Positions 7,807 through 16,738 of a stretch of DNA of 64,000 bases are shown here, one piece after another (position 1 is the first letter of the stretch; each line of letters starts with the position of its first letter). Under the pieces are notes generated by a model, which worked only from the letters and a program-made list of their open reading frames with translations, ran no database searches and was not told the origin of the DNA. The DNA comes from Luteimonas mephitis DSM 12574 (GTDB lineage: Bacteria > Pseudomonadota > Gammaproteobacteria > Xanthomonadales > Xanthomonadaceae). Location of the stretch: positions 62,001 to 126,000 of the forward strand of contig NZ_AULN01000012.1 in NCBI RefSeq assembly GCF_000422305.1. The letters are read 5' to 3'. The position numbers and the translations under genes were made by a program.

Positions 7807-7936
7807 CACGCGCTGTCGAAAGAAGGCGGTTGCCGGTCGCGCCGGAACATGCGAGGTCGGCAGCGGATCGTTGCTGCAGCAGCTGCGTGGCGTGCGTCCT
7901 GCATGGATCGCAGGCCCTGCACACAGCGACGCCGGA

Positions 7937-10552
7937 CTAGGGGACGGCCAGGCAGTTCGTTTCATCGGGCTTGGCCAGGCAATGCGAAAGAAATGAGTTG
8001 TCGCCAAGGTCGCCAAGGTCGCCGAGCTCGGCGGCGAGCCGCGTCTGTGCCGACGTATCACCCGCGTTGCGGGCCAGCAGCAGCGACAGCATCCACGGCC
8101 GCATCCACTGGGTACGTGTGATATCGGCTTCGCGCGGCCAGCGTTGGCGAATGGCAGCGGCCAGCATGGTGGCTTCGCGGATTTCGCCGCGCGCGAAATG
8201 CAGCTCCGCCTGGGCCTGCATGCGCATGATTGCCTTCGGTGCGCCTTCGGCCTGTGGGCACTGGGCGAGCGTGCGTTCCGCTTCGTCCACCGCCCCCAGC
8301 CGGATCTGGGTCGTGGCCAGCAGGCCGCAGGTGTCGTAGCCCTGCTTGGTGCCGCGGTAGTCGAGCTGTTCGAGGATCTGCCAGGCCCGTTCCAGGTTCG
8401 CGAGCGCGATGTCGAGTTTGCCAACGCTCAGATGGGCATGGCCGCTCATCCGGAAGCACGACTCGATTTCCTGCTGGTTGTTCGGGAGCTGCGCGTAGAT
8501 CCCGTCGGCCACCGAATAGTATTCCAGCGACTCGGCGTTGCGCCCGGTGTAGTAGTGGTAGCCGCCGGCGGCGCAGTAGGCGAGGGCCTTCGTCGAGTGC
8601 GGCTTCCGGTAGATGCGGTCGGCGGTCTTGATCGCCTCGAAGGCGACCTGCCGCGCGAGTTCGTCTTCGCCGACGGTCAGGAACACGACGACGTTGTTCG
8701 CGAGCGTATGCACGTACCGGCCGCTGTCGGGCCCATCCACCAGGCGCGACAGACGCAGGATTTCCTCCGCGTGCATGGCGTGCTGCTGCATGTTGTCGCG
8801 ATCCATCGCGAACGTCTGGTCGCGCAGCCCGGTGAGCGCATCGAGGTGCAGTCCGGTGTCCTGCAGCCCGTACCGGTGGATCGCTCCGATGACGGCCTCG
8901 AACTCGGCGCGGGAGGCGTGCGGATCGCTGAAGGAAAGCGCACGGCCGAGCCTGATCCTGGCGTTGAGGTAGGTCGCGACGTCGCCGTTTCCTGCCAGGG
9001 CCCGCGCCCCGAGTTCCACCGCCCGGCGGCCATGCGCGATCGCCGCGTCTGTCCTGCCGGTTTCGCGCATCACGCCACTCAGGCCGGCTTCGATGCGCGA
9101 GCGTTCCAGGTGGGCCGCCGAGCCGCTCGCGGACAGCAGCTCGCCTGCCTGCGTCAGGTCGGCCAGCGCCTTGTCCAGGTCGTCCAGCGCGATCCTCGCG
9201 TTGCCGGTGAGCATCAGGATGTCCGCGGCGGCGAGCGGGTCAGTTTCCAGGATGTTCGAGCGCGCGCGGCGCGCGCCTTCGTCGAGCAGTTCGATCGCGG
9301 TCGGCACCGCGCCCGCCGCAGGCTCGGTGGAAGTGAACACGTGCGCGAGGAAGTCGCGCACCACGACCGCGCGCTGGGCCTCGCGGCGGGCTTCGCCGGC
9401 CTGCCACAGCGTCGCGCCGATGCCGGCGCACAGGCTCGCGGCCAGCAGCACGCCCGCGGTCACGCCGACCCTGTTGCGGGCGACGAACTTGCGCACCCGG
9501 TAGCCGAGCTTCGGGCGCTGCGCCAGCACCGGCTGGCCGCCCAGCCAGCGGCGCAGGTCGTCGGCGAGGGCCTCGGCCGTGGGGTAGCGATGCTCCGGCT
9601 CCTCGGCAAGGGCCTTGAGCAGCACGCGGTCCAGGTCGTTCTTCAGCGGAGCATAGTGACGGTGGTAGGCGTCGCCGGCGCTTCGCACCAGCGCGGAGGG
9701 TCGGGTGGTGCCGGTGTTCTCGTGGGCGGCATGCGGCGTGCGCCCGGTCAGCAACCGGTGCAGCAGGGCGCCCAGGCCGTAGACGTCGATCGCGGTGCTC
9801 GGCGGTGCGCCGTGCAGTTGTTCGGGCGCGGCGTAGCCTACGGTCAAGGCGCGCCACATCGTCTGCGTTTGTTCGTCCTCGTTATCGGCGAACTGGCCGA
9901 TGCCGAAGTCGAGCAGGCGCGCGTGGCCGTCGGCGTCCACCAGCACGTTGGAGGGCTTGATGTCGCGGTGGATCACCAGGTTGCGATGCGCGCAGGCGAC
10001 CGCGGCGCAGACCTGCAGGTACAGCCGGACGATCGCGCGCGCGTCGGGCGAGTTCGATTCGCACCAGCGGTCGATGCGCTCGCCTTCCACCAGCGGCATC
10101 GCCAGCCAGCAGGTGCCGTCGTCGGCGACGCCCGAGTCGACCAGCGCGGTGATGTTGGGGTGGTTGAGGCGCGCCAGGATCGCCGCTTCGCGCTTGAAGC
10201 GGTCGCGGCCGACCGCGCCCAGCGCGCCGAGGGTGAGGATCTTGATCGCCGCCTGCTGCCGCGCCATGCCCTGCTCGCGCCAGCCGCGATAGATCACTGC
10301 CATGCCGCCGCGGCCCAGTTCGGCGTCCAGGGCCCAGCCGCCGAACTGGTGGCCGGCGAGGTTGCCGCCGAACGGATCGAGTGCCGCGCGCGGGCGGCGG
10401 TGCGCGGCCACGAGTTGGCCGAGCCGCTGCCGCACCGGTTCGATCAGCGCCTGCGCGGCGAGCCAGGCCTCGCGCCCGGCTTCGGGGAGGTCCAGCCATT
10501 GGTCGAACAGGGCGTCGGCGGCGCGCCAGTGCGCCAGGGTTTCAGCGTCCAT
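7937..10552 (-). CDS. Membrane Ser/Thr protein kinase with C-terminal helical-repeat sensor (kinase 2)
   Basis: This is 871 residues from ATG 10552 (a GTG at 10558 is also in frame). The architecture equals kinase 1: Gly-loop GRGGMAVIYRG, AAIK, HRDIKPSN, DFGIGQF, GYAAPE, one transmembrane helix (TAGVLLAASLCAGIGATLW), then TPR-like helices ending CLAKPDETNCLAVP. The start overlaps the 3' end of the sigma factor gene by 11 bases, so translation is coupled; this is the dedicated partner kinase by position. Its kinase domain shares a nearly identical 286-bp DNA tract with kinase 1, while the sensor halves have diverged, consistent with two inputs feeding one sigma factor. Confidence 0.9.
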   Translation of the reverse strand: MDAETLAHWRAADALFDQWLDLPEAGREAWLAAQALIEPVRQRLGQLVAAHRRPRAALDPFGGNLAGHQFGGWALDAELGRGGMAVIYRGWREQGMARQQAAIKILTLGALGAVGRDRFKREAAILARLNHPNITALVDSGVADDGTCWLAMPLVEGERIDRWCESNSPDARAIVRLYLQVCAAVACAHRNLVIHRDIKPSNVLVDADGHARLLDFGIGQFADNEDEQTQTMWRALTVGYAAPEQLHGAPPSTAIDVYGLGALLHRLLTGRTPHAAHENTGTTRPSALVRSAGDAYHRHYAPLKNDLDRVLLKALAEEPEHRYPTAEALADDLRRWLGGQPVLAQRPKLGYRVRKFVARNRVGVTAGVLLAASLCAGIGATLWQAGEARREAQRAVVVRDFLAHVFTSTEPAAGAVPTAIELLDEGARRARSNILETDPLAAADILMLTGNARIALDDLDKALADLTQAGELLSASGSAAHLERSRIEAGLSGVMRETGRTDAAIAHGRRAVELGARALAGNGDVATYLNARIRLGRALSFSDPHASRAEFEAVIGAIHRYGLQDTGLHLDALTGLRDQTFAMDRDNMQQHAMHAEEILRLSRLVDGPDSGRYVHTLANNVVVFLTVGEDELARQVAFEAIKTADRIYRKPHSTKALAYCAAGGYHYYTGRNAESLEYYSVADGIYAQLPNNQQEIESCFRMSGHAHLSVGKLDIALANLERAWQILEQLDYRGTKQGYDTCGLLATTQIRLGAVDEAERTLAQCPQAEGAPKAIMRMQAQAELHFARGEIREATMLAAAIRQRWPREADITRTQWMRPWMLSLLLARNAGDTSAQTRLAAELGDLGDLGDNSFLSHCLAKPDETNCLAVP

Positions 10553-11111
10553 CACCACCGTCGTCGTCGAGCATCGCCTGCAGGAACGCGCGCGCGCGCT
10601 CCCATTCGCGATACACGGTGCGCTCTGAGATCTCGAGCAACTGCGCGATCTCGGCGAACTCCATGCCGGCGAAGTAGCGCAGTTCGACGATCTGGCGGCG
10701 CTGCGGGCTGATCGCTTCCAGCGCGGTCAGGCCCTGGTCGAGCATCAGCACGCTGGTCATCTGCGCGTCCGCGTCCGGGATCTGGTCGTCTAGGCTGACC
10801 ATCACCTGGTCGCCGCCGCGCTTGCCGGCGGCGCGCTGGCGCGCGTGTTCGACCAGGATCCAGCGCATCGCCTTGGCCGAGGCGGCGAAGAAATGGTTGC
10901 GATCGGCCAGCGACAGCGGCGTGCCCTGGCTGATCCGCAGGAACAGCTCGTGCACCAGCACGGTAGGGGTGAACGTCGATTCGCGGCCGTACATGCGCGA
11001 GTTGGCGAGGCGACGCAGCTCGGGATACAGCGCCTCGAACACGGCCGCCATCTGTGCCGGCTCGCCGTCGCGGGCAAGTGCGAGCAATCTGGTGATGTCG
11101 GCTTCCGCCAT
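10542..11111 (-). CDS. ECF43-like RNA polymerase sigma factor (Sigma70_ECF / TIGR02999 type)
   Basis: This is 189 residues from ATG 11111, with a good Shine-Dalgarno AGGGGAAG. Region 2 spans about residues 25-90 (YPELRRLANSRM ... HFFAASAKAMRWILVEHARQ) and region 4 about residues 130-180 (RRQIVELRYFAGMEFAEIAQLL, then ERTVYREW as recognition helix). Where ordinary ECF factors carry the acidic D-x-E-D of region 2.2 before LVQETFLR, this protein has TPTVLVHELFLR (Thr48, Thr50). In the ECF43 factor EcfP of Vibrio parahaemolyticus such a threonine is phosphorylated by PknT to supply the missing charge; in Xanthomonas citri EcfK works with PknS. No anti-sigma gene is present; two kinases follow instead. 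It probably directs the CTGTCAGT-N16-CGTG promoters of this cluster. Confidence 0.9.
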   Translation of the reverse strand: MAEADITRLLALARDGEPAQMAAVFEALYPELRRLANSRMYGRESTFTPTVLVHELFLRISQGTPLSLADRNHFFAASAKAMRWILVEHARQRAAGKRGGDQVMVSLDDQIPDADAQMTSVLMLDQGLTALEAISPQRRQIVELRYFAGMEFAEIAQLLEISERTVYREWERARAFLQAMLDDDGGDGR

Positions 11112-11339
11112 TTCCCGCTTCCCCTGGTCCGATTCCTCCGGACACGCAGCCGTTGACGCTACCAGCCCCCCCGGACGGAGACAATCCGGGCGCGTCCGGA
11201 GCGCGGCGAATGCGGCCGCCACGCGCCGTGGCCGCAGCGGCCGCCGCGTTGCGTTGCGCCCTGAATGAAGCCTGGTTGCCGGGGGTGCGGGAAAGGCCAT
11301 GCCGGGGCAGGCCGGCCCGTGGAGTTCCGCCGGTGCCGC

Positions 11340-11870
11340 GAATGCCGGTTTGGCGGCGATGAGCCGGCGCCCGTTCCTGGCTGAGCTGCTGGTAGTGCAG
11401 AGCGTCCGTCCGCCGAGCGGCAACCTGGATGCCTGAAAGCGCGTTCATCCAGGGCAGCTCTTTTCAGCGCGCGCGGTTCGGAAGCCGACGATCGCAGCGC
11501 CATTGATCACTACTGCAAGGCGGTCGAACTTGACCGCGCCGTGCCGCTGCCTATGCCGGACTGGCGATGGCCCGGGGAGGCCTGGCGCCCCGGCTGCTGG
11601 GCGATACGCAGCGGCAGGGAGAATACGTGCGGGCGCGCGCCGCGATCGCATCCGCGCTGGCATCGATCCGACCTCGCAGCAGCGCACAGCGCGCGCGCCT
11701 ATCTGCTGACCTACGCGGATGTCGACTCGAAGGGTGCCTAGGCAGCCGCACGGCGCGCGCTGGAACCGGCGGCGAACAATGGCGTGGCGCAGGGACGCCG
11801 GCACACGAGCCGCTGCGCGAGTTCCCGCAGCACGATGTCCGACGACAGCAGCGGCTGACGGCGGCGGGAT
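11340..11870 (+). pseudogene. Decayed fragment of a TPR-repeat regulator
   Basis: No intact frame exists, but reading across frames gives a continuous TPR-like text: SVRPPSGNLDA, then AFIQGSSFQRAR, EADDRSAIDHYCKAVELDRA, AAAYAGLAMARG, LLGDTQRQGEYVRARAAI, IDPTSQQ, AHSARAYLLTYADVDSKGA and ARRALEPAANNGVAQG. These need at least four frameshifts and two stops (TGA near 11435, TAG near 11740). The style matches the C-terminal TPR half of winged-helix/adenylate-cyclase-type regulators. The N-terminal part is missing. It lies between the sigma factor and the murG-like gene; the rest of 11112-11933 shows nothing else coding. Confidence 0.6.
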
Positions 11871-11933
11871 GTTTTCTGGCTGCTGCGTGGACGCCTCGCT
11901 ATAGTCGCGGCTCGACTTCCACGCGATGGATCC

Positions 11934-13064
11934 ATGGCGAACCCCCAGGCCGTCGGGCCAACCCCGTCCACAACGATTGGCCTTGCCGCCGGCGGCACCG
12001 GCGGTCATTTGTTCCCGGCCGAAGCGCTGGCGCGCGAGCTGCAGCGGCGCGGCCACGGCGTGGTGATCTACACCGAGCGGCGCGGCGCGCAGTACGCGAA
12101 GGCGCTGGAAGGCATCCCGCACCTGGTGCTGCCGGCGCGCAGCCTGGCAGGCGGCATCGGGGGCAAGCTGGCGGCGGCGTTCGTGATCCTGCGCGCGACG
12201 CTGCAGGCGCGGCGCGACATGAAGCGTCGCGGCGTCGCGCTGCTGGTCGGGTTCGGCGGCTACCCGAGCTTCGCGCCCGCGGTCGCGGCGAAAAGCCTGA
12301 AGCTGCCGCTGCTGCTGCACGAACAGGCCACGCGCCTGAGCATGGCCAACCGCCAGCTGCTGGGGTACGCCGACGCGCTGGCGACCTCTTTCCCCGCCGT
12401 TGCCGGCGCCGACGGCATCGACCCGGCGCGCATCACCGAGACCGGCAACCCGGTGCGCGCCGGGATCCTCGCCGCGCGCGGCGACTACCCGGCGCTGTCG
12501 GCGCAGACGCCGATCGAGCTGCTGGTGGTCGGCGGCAGCCAGAGCGCGCGGGTGTTCGGCGAAGTCGTGCCGCCGGCGCTGCTGGCGCTGCCCGCGGATA
12601 TCCGCAGCCGCCTGCGCGTGGCGCTGCAGTACAAAGGCGACGATGCCGATGCGATCGCCGCGCGCCTGCGCGAAGCCGGCATCGCTGCCGACGTGCGCCC
12701 GTTCTTCGACGACATGGGCGCGCGCCTGCGCGCCGCGCACCTGGTGATCACCCGCGCCGGCGCCACCACCGCGGCCGACCTGCTGACCGTCGGCCGCCCG
12801 GCGATCTTCGTGCCGATCCCGCAAGGCGGTGCGCGCGAGGAGCAGCGTCGCAATGCCGACACGCTGGCCGAGGCCGGCGTGGGCTGGTGCGTGCCGGAGC
12901 CGGAGCTGACCGCGGAAAAGCTTTCGAAACTGCTGGGCGAACTGTTCGCCTCGGCGATCAAGCTGCCGCAGGCGGCCGCGGTGGCCGCATCGATGGGCCG
13001 GCCGCGGGCGGCGATCAACCTTGCCGACCTGGTGGAGCGGGTGCTGGCGCAGCGCGCGCGATGA
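11934..13064 (+). CDS. MurG-like UDP-GlcNAc:lipid I transferase, alphaproteobacterial-looking paralogue
   Basis: This is 376 residues from ATG 11934; TATAGT at 11900-11905 may be the -10 box. MurG adds GlcNAc to undecaprenyl-PP-MurNAc-pentapeptide (lipid I) at the inner face of the membrane. Visible motifs are AAGGTGGHLFPAEALA (residues 18-33), the FGGYPSFAP and LLHEQ segments of the N-domain, and VVGGSQSARVFGEVVP opening the C-domain, with TRAGATTAADL near the donor site. GGHLFPAEALA and the RRGAQYA context resemble alphaproteobacterial MurG more than the GGHIFPGLAVA form usual in gammaproteobacteria. No other mur, fts or ddl genes lie nearby, so the normal murG is presumably in the dcw cluster elsewhere and this is a second, probably acquired copy. 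Lipid I as substrate is not assured. Confidence 0.8.
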   Translation: MANPQAVGPTPSTTIGLAAGGTGGHLFPAEALARELQRRGHGVVIYTERRGAQYAKALEGIPHLVLPARSLAGGIGGKLAAAFVILRATLQARRDMKRRGVALLVGFGGYPSFAPAVAAKSLKLPLLLHEQATRLSMANRQLLGYADALATSFPAVAGADGIDPARITETGNPVRAGILAARGDYPALSAQTPIELLVVGGSQSARVFGEVVPPALLALPADIRSRLRVALQYKGDDADAIAARLREAGIAADVRPFFDDMGARLRAAHLVITRAGATTAADLLTVGRPAIFVPIPQGGAREEQRRNADTLAEAGVGWCVPEPELTAEKLSKLLGELFASAIKLPQAAAVAASMGRPRAAINLADLVERVLAQRAR

Positions 13065-13157
13065 AATTCATGCTTGCGGCCATGCAGCAGCGCGCGACCA
13101 CCCGCTGTTCCCTTCCCTTGGAGTGGAGGCCCGCGGCCCCGGCTTCGGAGTGAATCG

Positions 13158-14774
13158 ATGACAACCCGAGACAGCGACATCCTCATCATCGGCGGCGGCC
13201 ACAACGGGCTGGTCTGTGCCGCCTACCTTGCCGGCGCAGGGCTGCAGGTGCGGGTGCTGGAGCGGCGCGGCATCGTCGGCGGTGCCGCGGTGACCGAGGA
13301 ATTCTTGCCAGGCTTCCGCAACTCCAGCGCCAGCTACACCGTCAGCCTGCTCAACCCCAGGGTCATCGCCGACCTGCGACTGGCCGAACACGGCCTGCGC
13401 GTGGTCGAGCGGCCGTACGCGAACTTCCTGCCGCTGCCCGACGGCCGCGCGTTCCGCCTCGGCGGCGAGCGCACGCACGATGAAGTCGCGCAGTGGTCGT
13501 CGCGCGACGCGCAGCGGCTGCCGGCGTACTACGCGATGCTCGAGCGCGTGGTCGTCGTGCTGCGCGAACTGATGCTGCGCACGCCGCCCAACGTCAGCGA
13601 TCGCTTCGTGCTCGCCGACTGGCTGGGCTCGCTGTCGGTGGCCAAGCAGCTGAAGCACCTCGACATGCGCGGCCGCCGCGACCTGCTCGACCTGTTCACC
13701 AAGTCGGCCGGCGAGATGCTCGACCACTGGTTCGAATCCGAACCGCTGAAGGCGGTGCTGGGCTGGGATTCGGTGGTCGGCAACTTCGCCAGTCCGTACA
13801 CGCCCGGCAGCGCCTACGTGCTGCTGCACCACGTGTTCGGCGAGGTCAACGGGAAGTCCGGCGCATGGGGCCACGCGATCGGCGGCATGGGGGCGATCAG
13901 CGAAGCCATCGCCAGGGAATGCGCGGCGCGCGGCGTCGTGGTCGAAACCGATGCCGAAGTGGCGCGGCTGCTGGTCGAAGGCGGCAAGTCGGTCGGCGTG
14001 GCGCTGGCGGACGGCCGGGAGTTCCGCGCCGCTGCCGTCGTCTCCAACCTCAACCCCAAGCTGCTGTACACGAAGCTGGTCGAACCCGGCGTGCTCGACG
14101 ATGACACCGCGCAGCGGATCGAACGCTACCGCTGCGGTTCGGGCACGTTTCGCATGAACGTCGCGCTGTCGGAGCTGCCGGACTTCAGCGCCGCGCCGGG
14201 GACGCAGCTGCAGCCGCACCACCAGAGCGGAATCCTGGTCGGGCACTCGCTGCGCTATTTCGAGCAGGCGTATTTCGATGCGAAGTCGAAGGAGCACAAT
14301 CCCGGCTGGTCGCGCGCGCCGATCGTGGAACTGGTGATCTCCTCGACGCTCGACGACACCCTCGCGCCGCCCGGCCAGCATGTCGCCAGCCTGTTCTGCC
14401 AGCACGTGCATCCGGACGTCGACGGCGGCTGGGATGCGCATCGCGACACCGTGGCCAACCTGATGATCGACACCGTCGATGCCTGCGCGCCGAATTTCCG
14501 CCGCAGCGTGCTGGGCTACAAGGCACTGACGCCGCTGGACCTGGAACGCACCTTCGGGCTGGTGGGCGGCGACATCTTCCACGGCTCGCTCGGCCTCGAC
14601 CAGTTGTTCAGCGCGCGCCCGCTGCTGGGCCAGGGCAACTATCGCGGCGCGCTCGGCAACCTCTACCTGTGCGGATCCGGTACCCACCCCGGTGGTGGCG
14701 TGACCGGCCTGCCGGGCCGCAATGCCGCGCGGGAAATCCTGCGCGACCTCAAGCGCGGCCCGAGGCCTTCGTAG
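13158..14774 (+). CDS. FAD-dependent oxidoreductase, PYROXD2/phytoene-desaturase-like
   Basis: This is 538 residues from ATG 13158, with GGAGTG upstream. The N-terminus is a dinucleotide fold (ILIIGGGHNGLVCAAYLAGAG, about residues 8-28, ending in an acidic residue ...VLERRG), followed by the GGAAVTEEFLPGF motif typical of the phytoene dehydrogenase/PYROXD2 family. The C-terminus has the second FAD contact (NLYLCGSGTHPGGGVTGLPG, about residues 495-515). The carotenoid enzymes of this family desaturate; PYROXD2-like ones have no defined substrate. It follows the murG-like gene by 93 nt and precedes a second flavoprotein, so the three may be one functional unit. A specific substrate cannot be given. 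Confidence 0.85.
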   Translation: MTTRDSDILIIGGGHNGLVCAAYLAGAGLQVRVLERRGIVGGAAVTEEFLPGFRNSSASYTVSLLNPRVIADLRLAEHGLRVVERPYANFLPLPDGRAFRLGGERTHDEVAQWSSRDAQRLPAYYAMLERVVVVLRELMLRTPPNVSDRFVLADWLGSLSVAKQLKHLDMRGRRDLLDLFTKSAGEMLDHWFESEPLKAVLGWDSVVGNFASPYTPGSAYVLLHHVFGEVNGKSGAWGHAIGGMGAISEAIARECAARGVVVETDAEVARLLVEGGKSVGVALADGREFRAAAVVSNLNPKLLYTKLVEPGVLDDDTAQRIERYRCGSGTFRMNVALSELPDFSAAPGTQLQPHHQSGILVGHSLRYFEQAYFDAKSKEHNPGWSRAPIVELVISSTLDDTLAPPGQHVASLFCQHVHPDVDGGWDAHRDTVANLMIDTVDACAPNFRRSVLGYKALTPLDLERTFGLVGGDIFHGSLGLDQLFSARPLLGQGNYRGALGNLYLCGSGTHPGGGVTGLPGRNAAREILRDLKRGPRPS

Positions 14775-14997
14775 GTCGCTGCTGCACTCCCGACGTCCGT
14801 CATCCTGCCGCAAGTTGCGGACAGGAAGCGACGGAAGTCGCGACGCTTTTATCGTGGCGTCATCGCGACGTCCGTTGCTTCCACGCCACCAGGCAGTCCG
14901 GCGCGCCGGGGATGCAGCGGCGGCCTGCGCGCAGCCAATGGCCGCTGTCCGACGGTTTCCGCGATACAGGTTGAAACCCTTGTCGCGAGGATCACCG

Positions 14998-16578
14998 ATG
15001 GGCCGCACGCCGCTGTTCCACCTGCTGCAACGCGCTGCGCGCATCGCGCGCGCAGCCACGCATGATGCGGCGCCGCTCGACGAGTTCTACGCGCGCGGCT
15101 GCGAACAGCGCGCCGATCATTCGCGCCGGCGCTTCCTGCAGGCGGCCGGCGCGGGGCTGCTGCTGGCCGGCTGCGGCAGCCTGCCGAAGCCGCTCATGCC
15201 CGCGGGCGACGAGGTGGCCATCGTCGGCGCCGGCATTGCCGGGCTCACCGCCGCGTGGCGCCTGCGCCAGCAGGGCGTGCGGGTGCGCGTGTTCGAGGCG
15301 CAGAACCGCATCGGCGGGCGCATGCTCAGCCTGCGCAACCACTTCCCGGACGACCAGGTGATCGAGCTGGGCGGCGAGCTGATCGACAGCGACCATGTCC
15401 GCATCCGCACGCTCGCAGCCGAACTCGGGCTGGTGCTGGACGACCTGCTTGAAGGCGATGCCGACCATGACACCTGGTTTTTCGACGGTCGCGCGATATC
15501 CGAACGCGAGATCGTCGAGGCCTTCGTCCCGGTCGTCGCGGCGATCGAGCGCGACCTCGCCACCCTTGGCGACGGCGACATCCTGCACGACGACCACCAG
15601 GGGGCCGACGCGCTCGACGCGCTGTCGATCGCGCAGTGGCTCGACCGCAACGGCGTGTCGGGCTGGCTGCGCAAGCTGATCGACGTCGCCTACACCACCG
15701 AGATGGGGCTGGAGACCGACCGGCAGTCGGCGCTGAACTTCCTCACCTTCATCGGCACCGACGACAAGGACCGCTTTGCCGTGTTCGGCAGCAGCGACGA
15801 GCGCTTCCACGTGCGCGGCGGCAACGACCTGGTCGTGCACGGACTGGGCGCGAAACTGGCCGATGCGGTCGAAACCGGCAGCGTGCTGGAAGCGGTGCGT
15901 GGCGACGCATCGGGTTACACCTTGACGTTCCGCCGCGACGGCGCGACCCGTGACGTGGCCGCGCGGCAGGTCATCCTCGCGCTGCCTTTCACCCTGCTGC
16001 GCAAGGTGCGGGTCGACGTGGCGCTGCCACCGCTGAAACGCCAGGCCATCGACACGCTCGCCTACGGCACCAATGCGAAGCTGATGATCGGCTACGACCG
16101 CCGGGTCTGGCGCGCGCAGGGTGCCAACGGCGCGTCCTTCAGCGACCTGGTGTTCCAGAGCACCTGGGAGACCACCCGCAAGCAGCCGGGTGCCGGCGGC
16201 GTGCTGACCAACTTCACGGGCGGCCGCCACGGCGTCGAGATCGGGCAGGGCACGCCGAAACAGCAGGCCGATGCCGCCACCGCCGCGATCGACCGGATGT
16301 TTCCTGGCGCAGCGGCGGCACGCGCTGGCGCGCGCGAGGTGCGCATGCACTGGCCATCGAACCCTTGGGTGCTGGGCAGCTATGCGTGCCTGGGTCCGGG
16401 CGACTGGACCGGCCTGCGCGGCGCGATGGGCCAATCGGTCGGCGGGCTGCACTTTGCCGGCGAGCACTGCGCGCTCGACACCCAGGGATTCATGGAAGGC
16501 GGCTGCGAATCGGGCGAGACCGCGGCGACGGCGGTGCTGCGCGCACTGCGTTCCGTGGACGCACGCCGTGCCGCCTGA
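14998..16578 (+). CDS. Flavin monoamine oxidase family protein with Tat-type signal
   Basis: This is 526 residues from ATG 14998, with GCGAGG before it. An N-terminal stretch of about 40 residues precedes a twin-arginine motif (SRRRFLQAAGAG) and a lipobox-like LLAGC, so export in folded form with FAD and perhaps lipid anchoring is likely. The FAD fold follows (VAIVGAGIAGLTAAWRL, about residue 75) with FEAQNRIGGRM. The C-terminal FAD motif is GGLHFAGEHCA...QGFMEGG (about residues 480-500). Members oxidise amines or amino acids to imines with H2O2 release. The last gene of the murG-like cluster, closed by the terminator at 16681-16715. The Tat signal starting after about 40 residues is unusual. 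Confidence 0.85.
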   Translation: MGRTPLFHLLQRAARIARAATHDAAPLDEFYARGCEQRADHSRRRFLQAAGAGLLLAGCGSLPKPLMPAGDEVAIVGAGIAGLTAAWRLRQQGVRVRVFEAQNRIGGRMLSLRNHFPDDQVIELGGELIDSDHVRIRTLAAELGLVLDDLLEGDADHDTWFFDGRAISEREIVEAFVPVVAAIERDLATLGDGDILHDDHQGADALDALSIAQWLDRNGVSGWLRKLIDVAYTTEMGLETDRQSALNFLTFIGTDDKDRFAVFGSSDERFHVRGGNDLVVHGLGAKLADAVETGSVLEAVRGDASGYTLTFRRDGATRDVAARQVILALPFTLLRKVRVDVALPPLKRQAIDTLAYGTNAKLMIGYDRRVWRAQGANGASFSDLVFQSTWETTRKQPGAGGVLTNFTGGRHGVEIGQGTPKQQADAATAAIDRMFPGAAAARAGAREVRMHWPSNPWVLGSYACLGPGDWTGLRGAMGQSVGGLHFAGEHCALDTQGFMEGGCESGETAATAVLRALRSVDARRAA

Positions 16579-16680
16579 GCCCGATTCCTGAACCGGCCAG
16601 TCCTCTTTTGCACTGCAGCGTGCAATGGCACTAACAATTCCTTCACGATCGACCTGCACCCGACGTGGGGGAGGGAGCAA

Positions 16681-16715
16681 AAGCCCGAAGCGGTTCGCCG
16701 CTCCGGGCTTTTTTT
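16681..16715 (+). terminator. Rho-independent terminator after the amine oxidase gene
   Basis: AAGCCCG/CGGGCTT plus an inner AGCGG-TTCG-CCGCT stem followed by TTTTTTT. It ends only 23 nt before the start of glnE, so glnE needs a promoter inside or just after the stem, or depends on read-through. Confidence 0.85.
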
Positions 16716-16738
16716 ATGTCCGGTGCCACAATCGCGGC

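Noticed and set aside
11112-11200. An ECF-type promoter before the sigma gene itself (autoregulation)
   Set aside because: The region has a TTGTCTCC and a later CGTC, but spacing and bases do not match the CTGTCAGT-N16-CGTG element.
11445-12824. A long minus-strand frame opposite the murG-like gene
   Set aside because: Arg/Gln/His-rich composition without motifs, typical of antisense frames in high-GC DNA.
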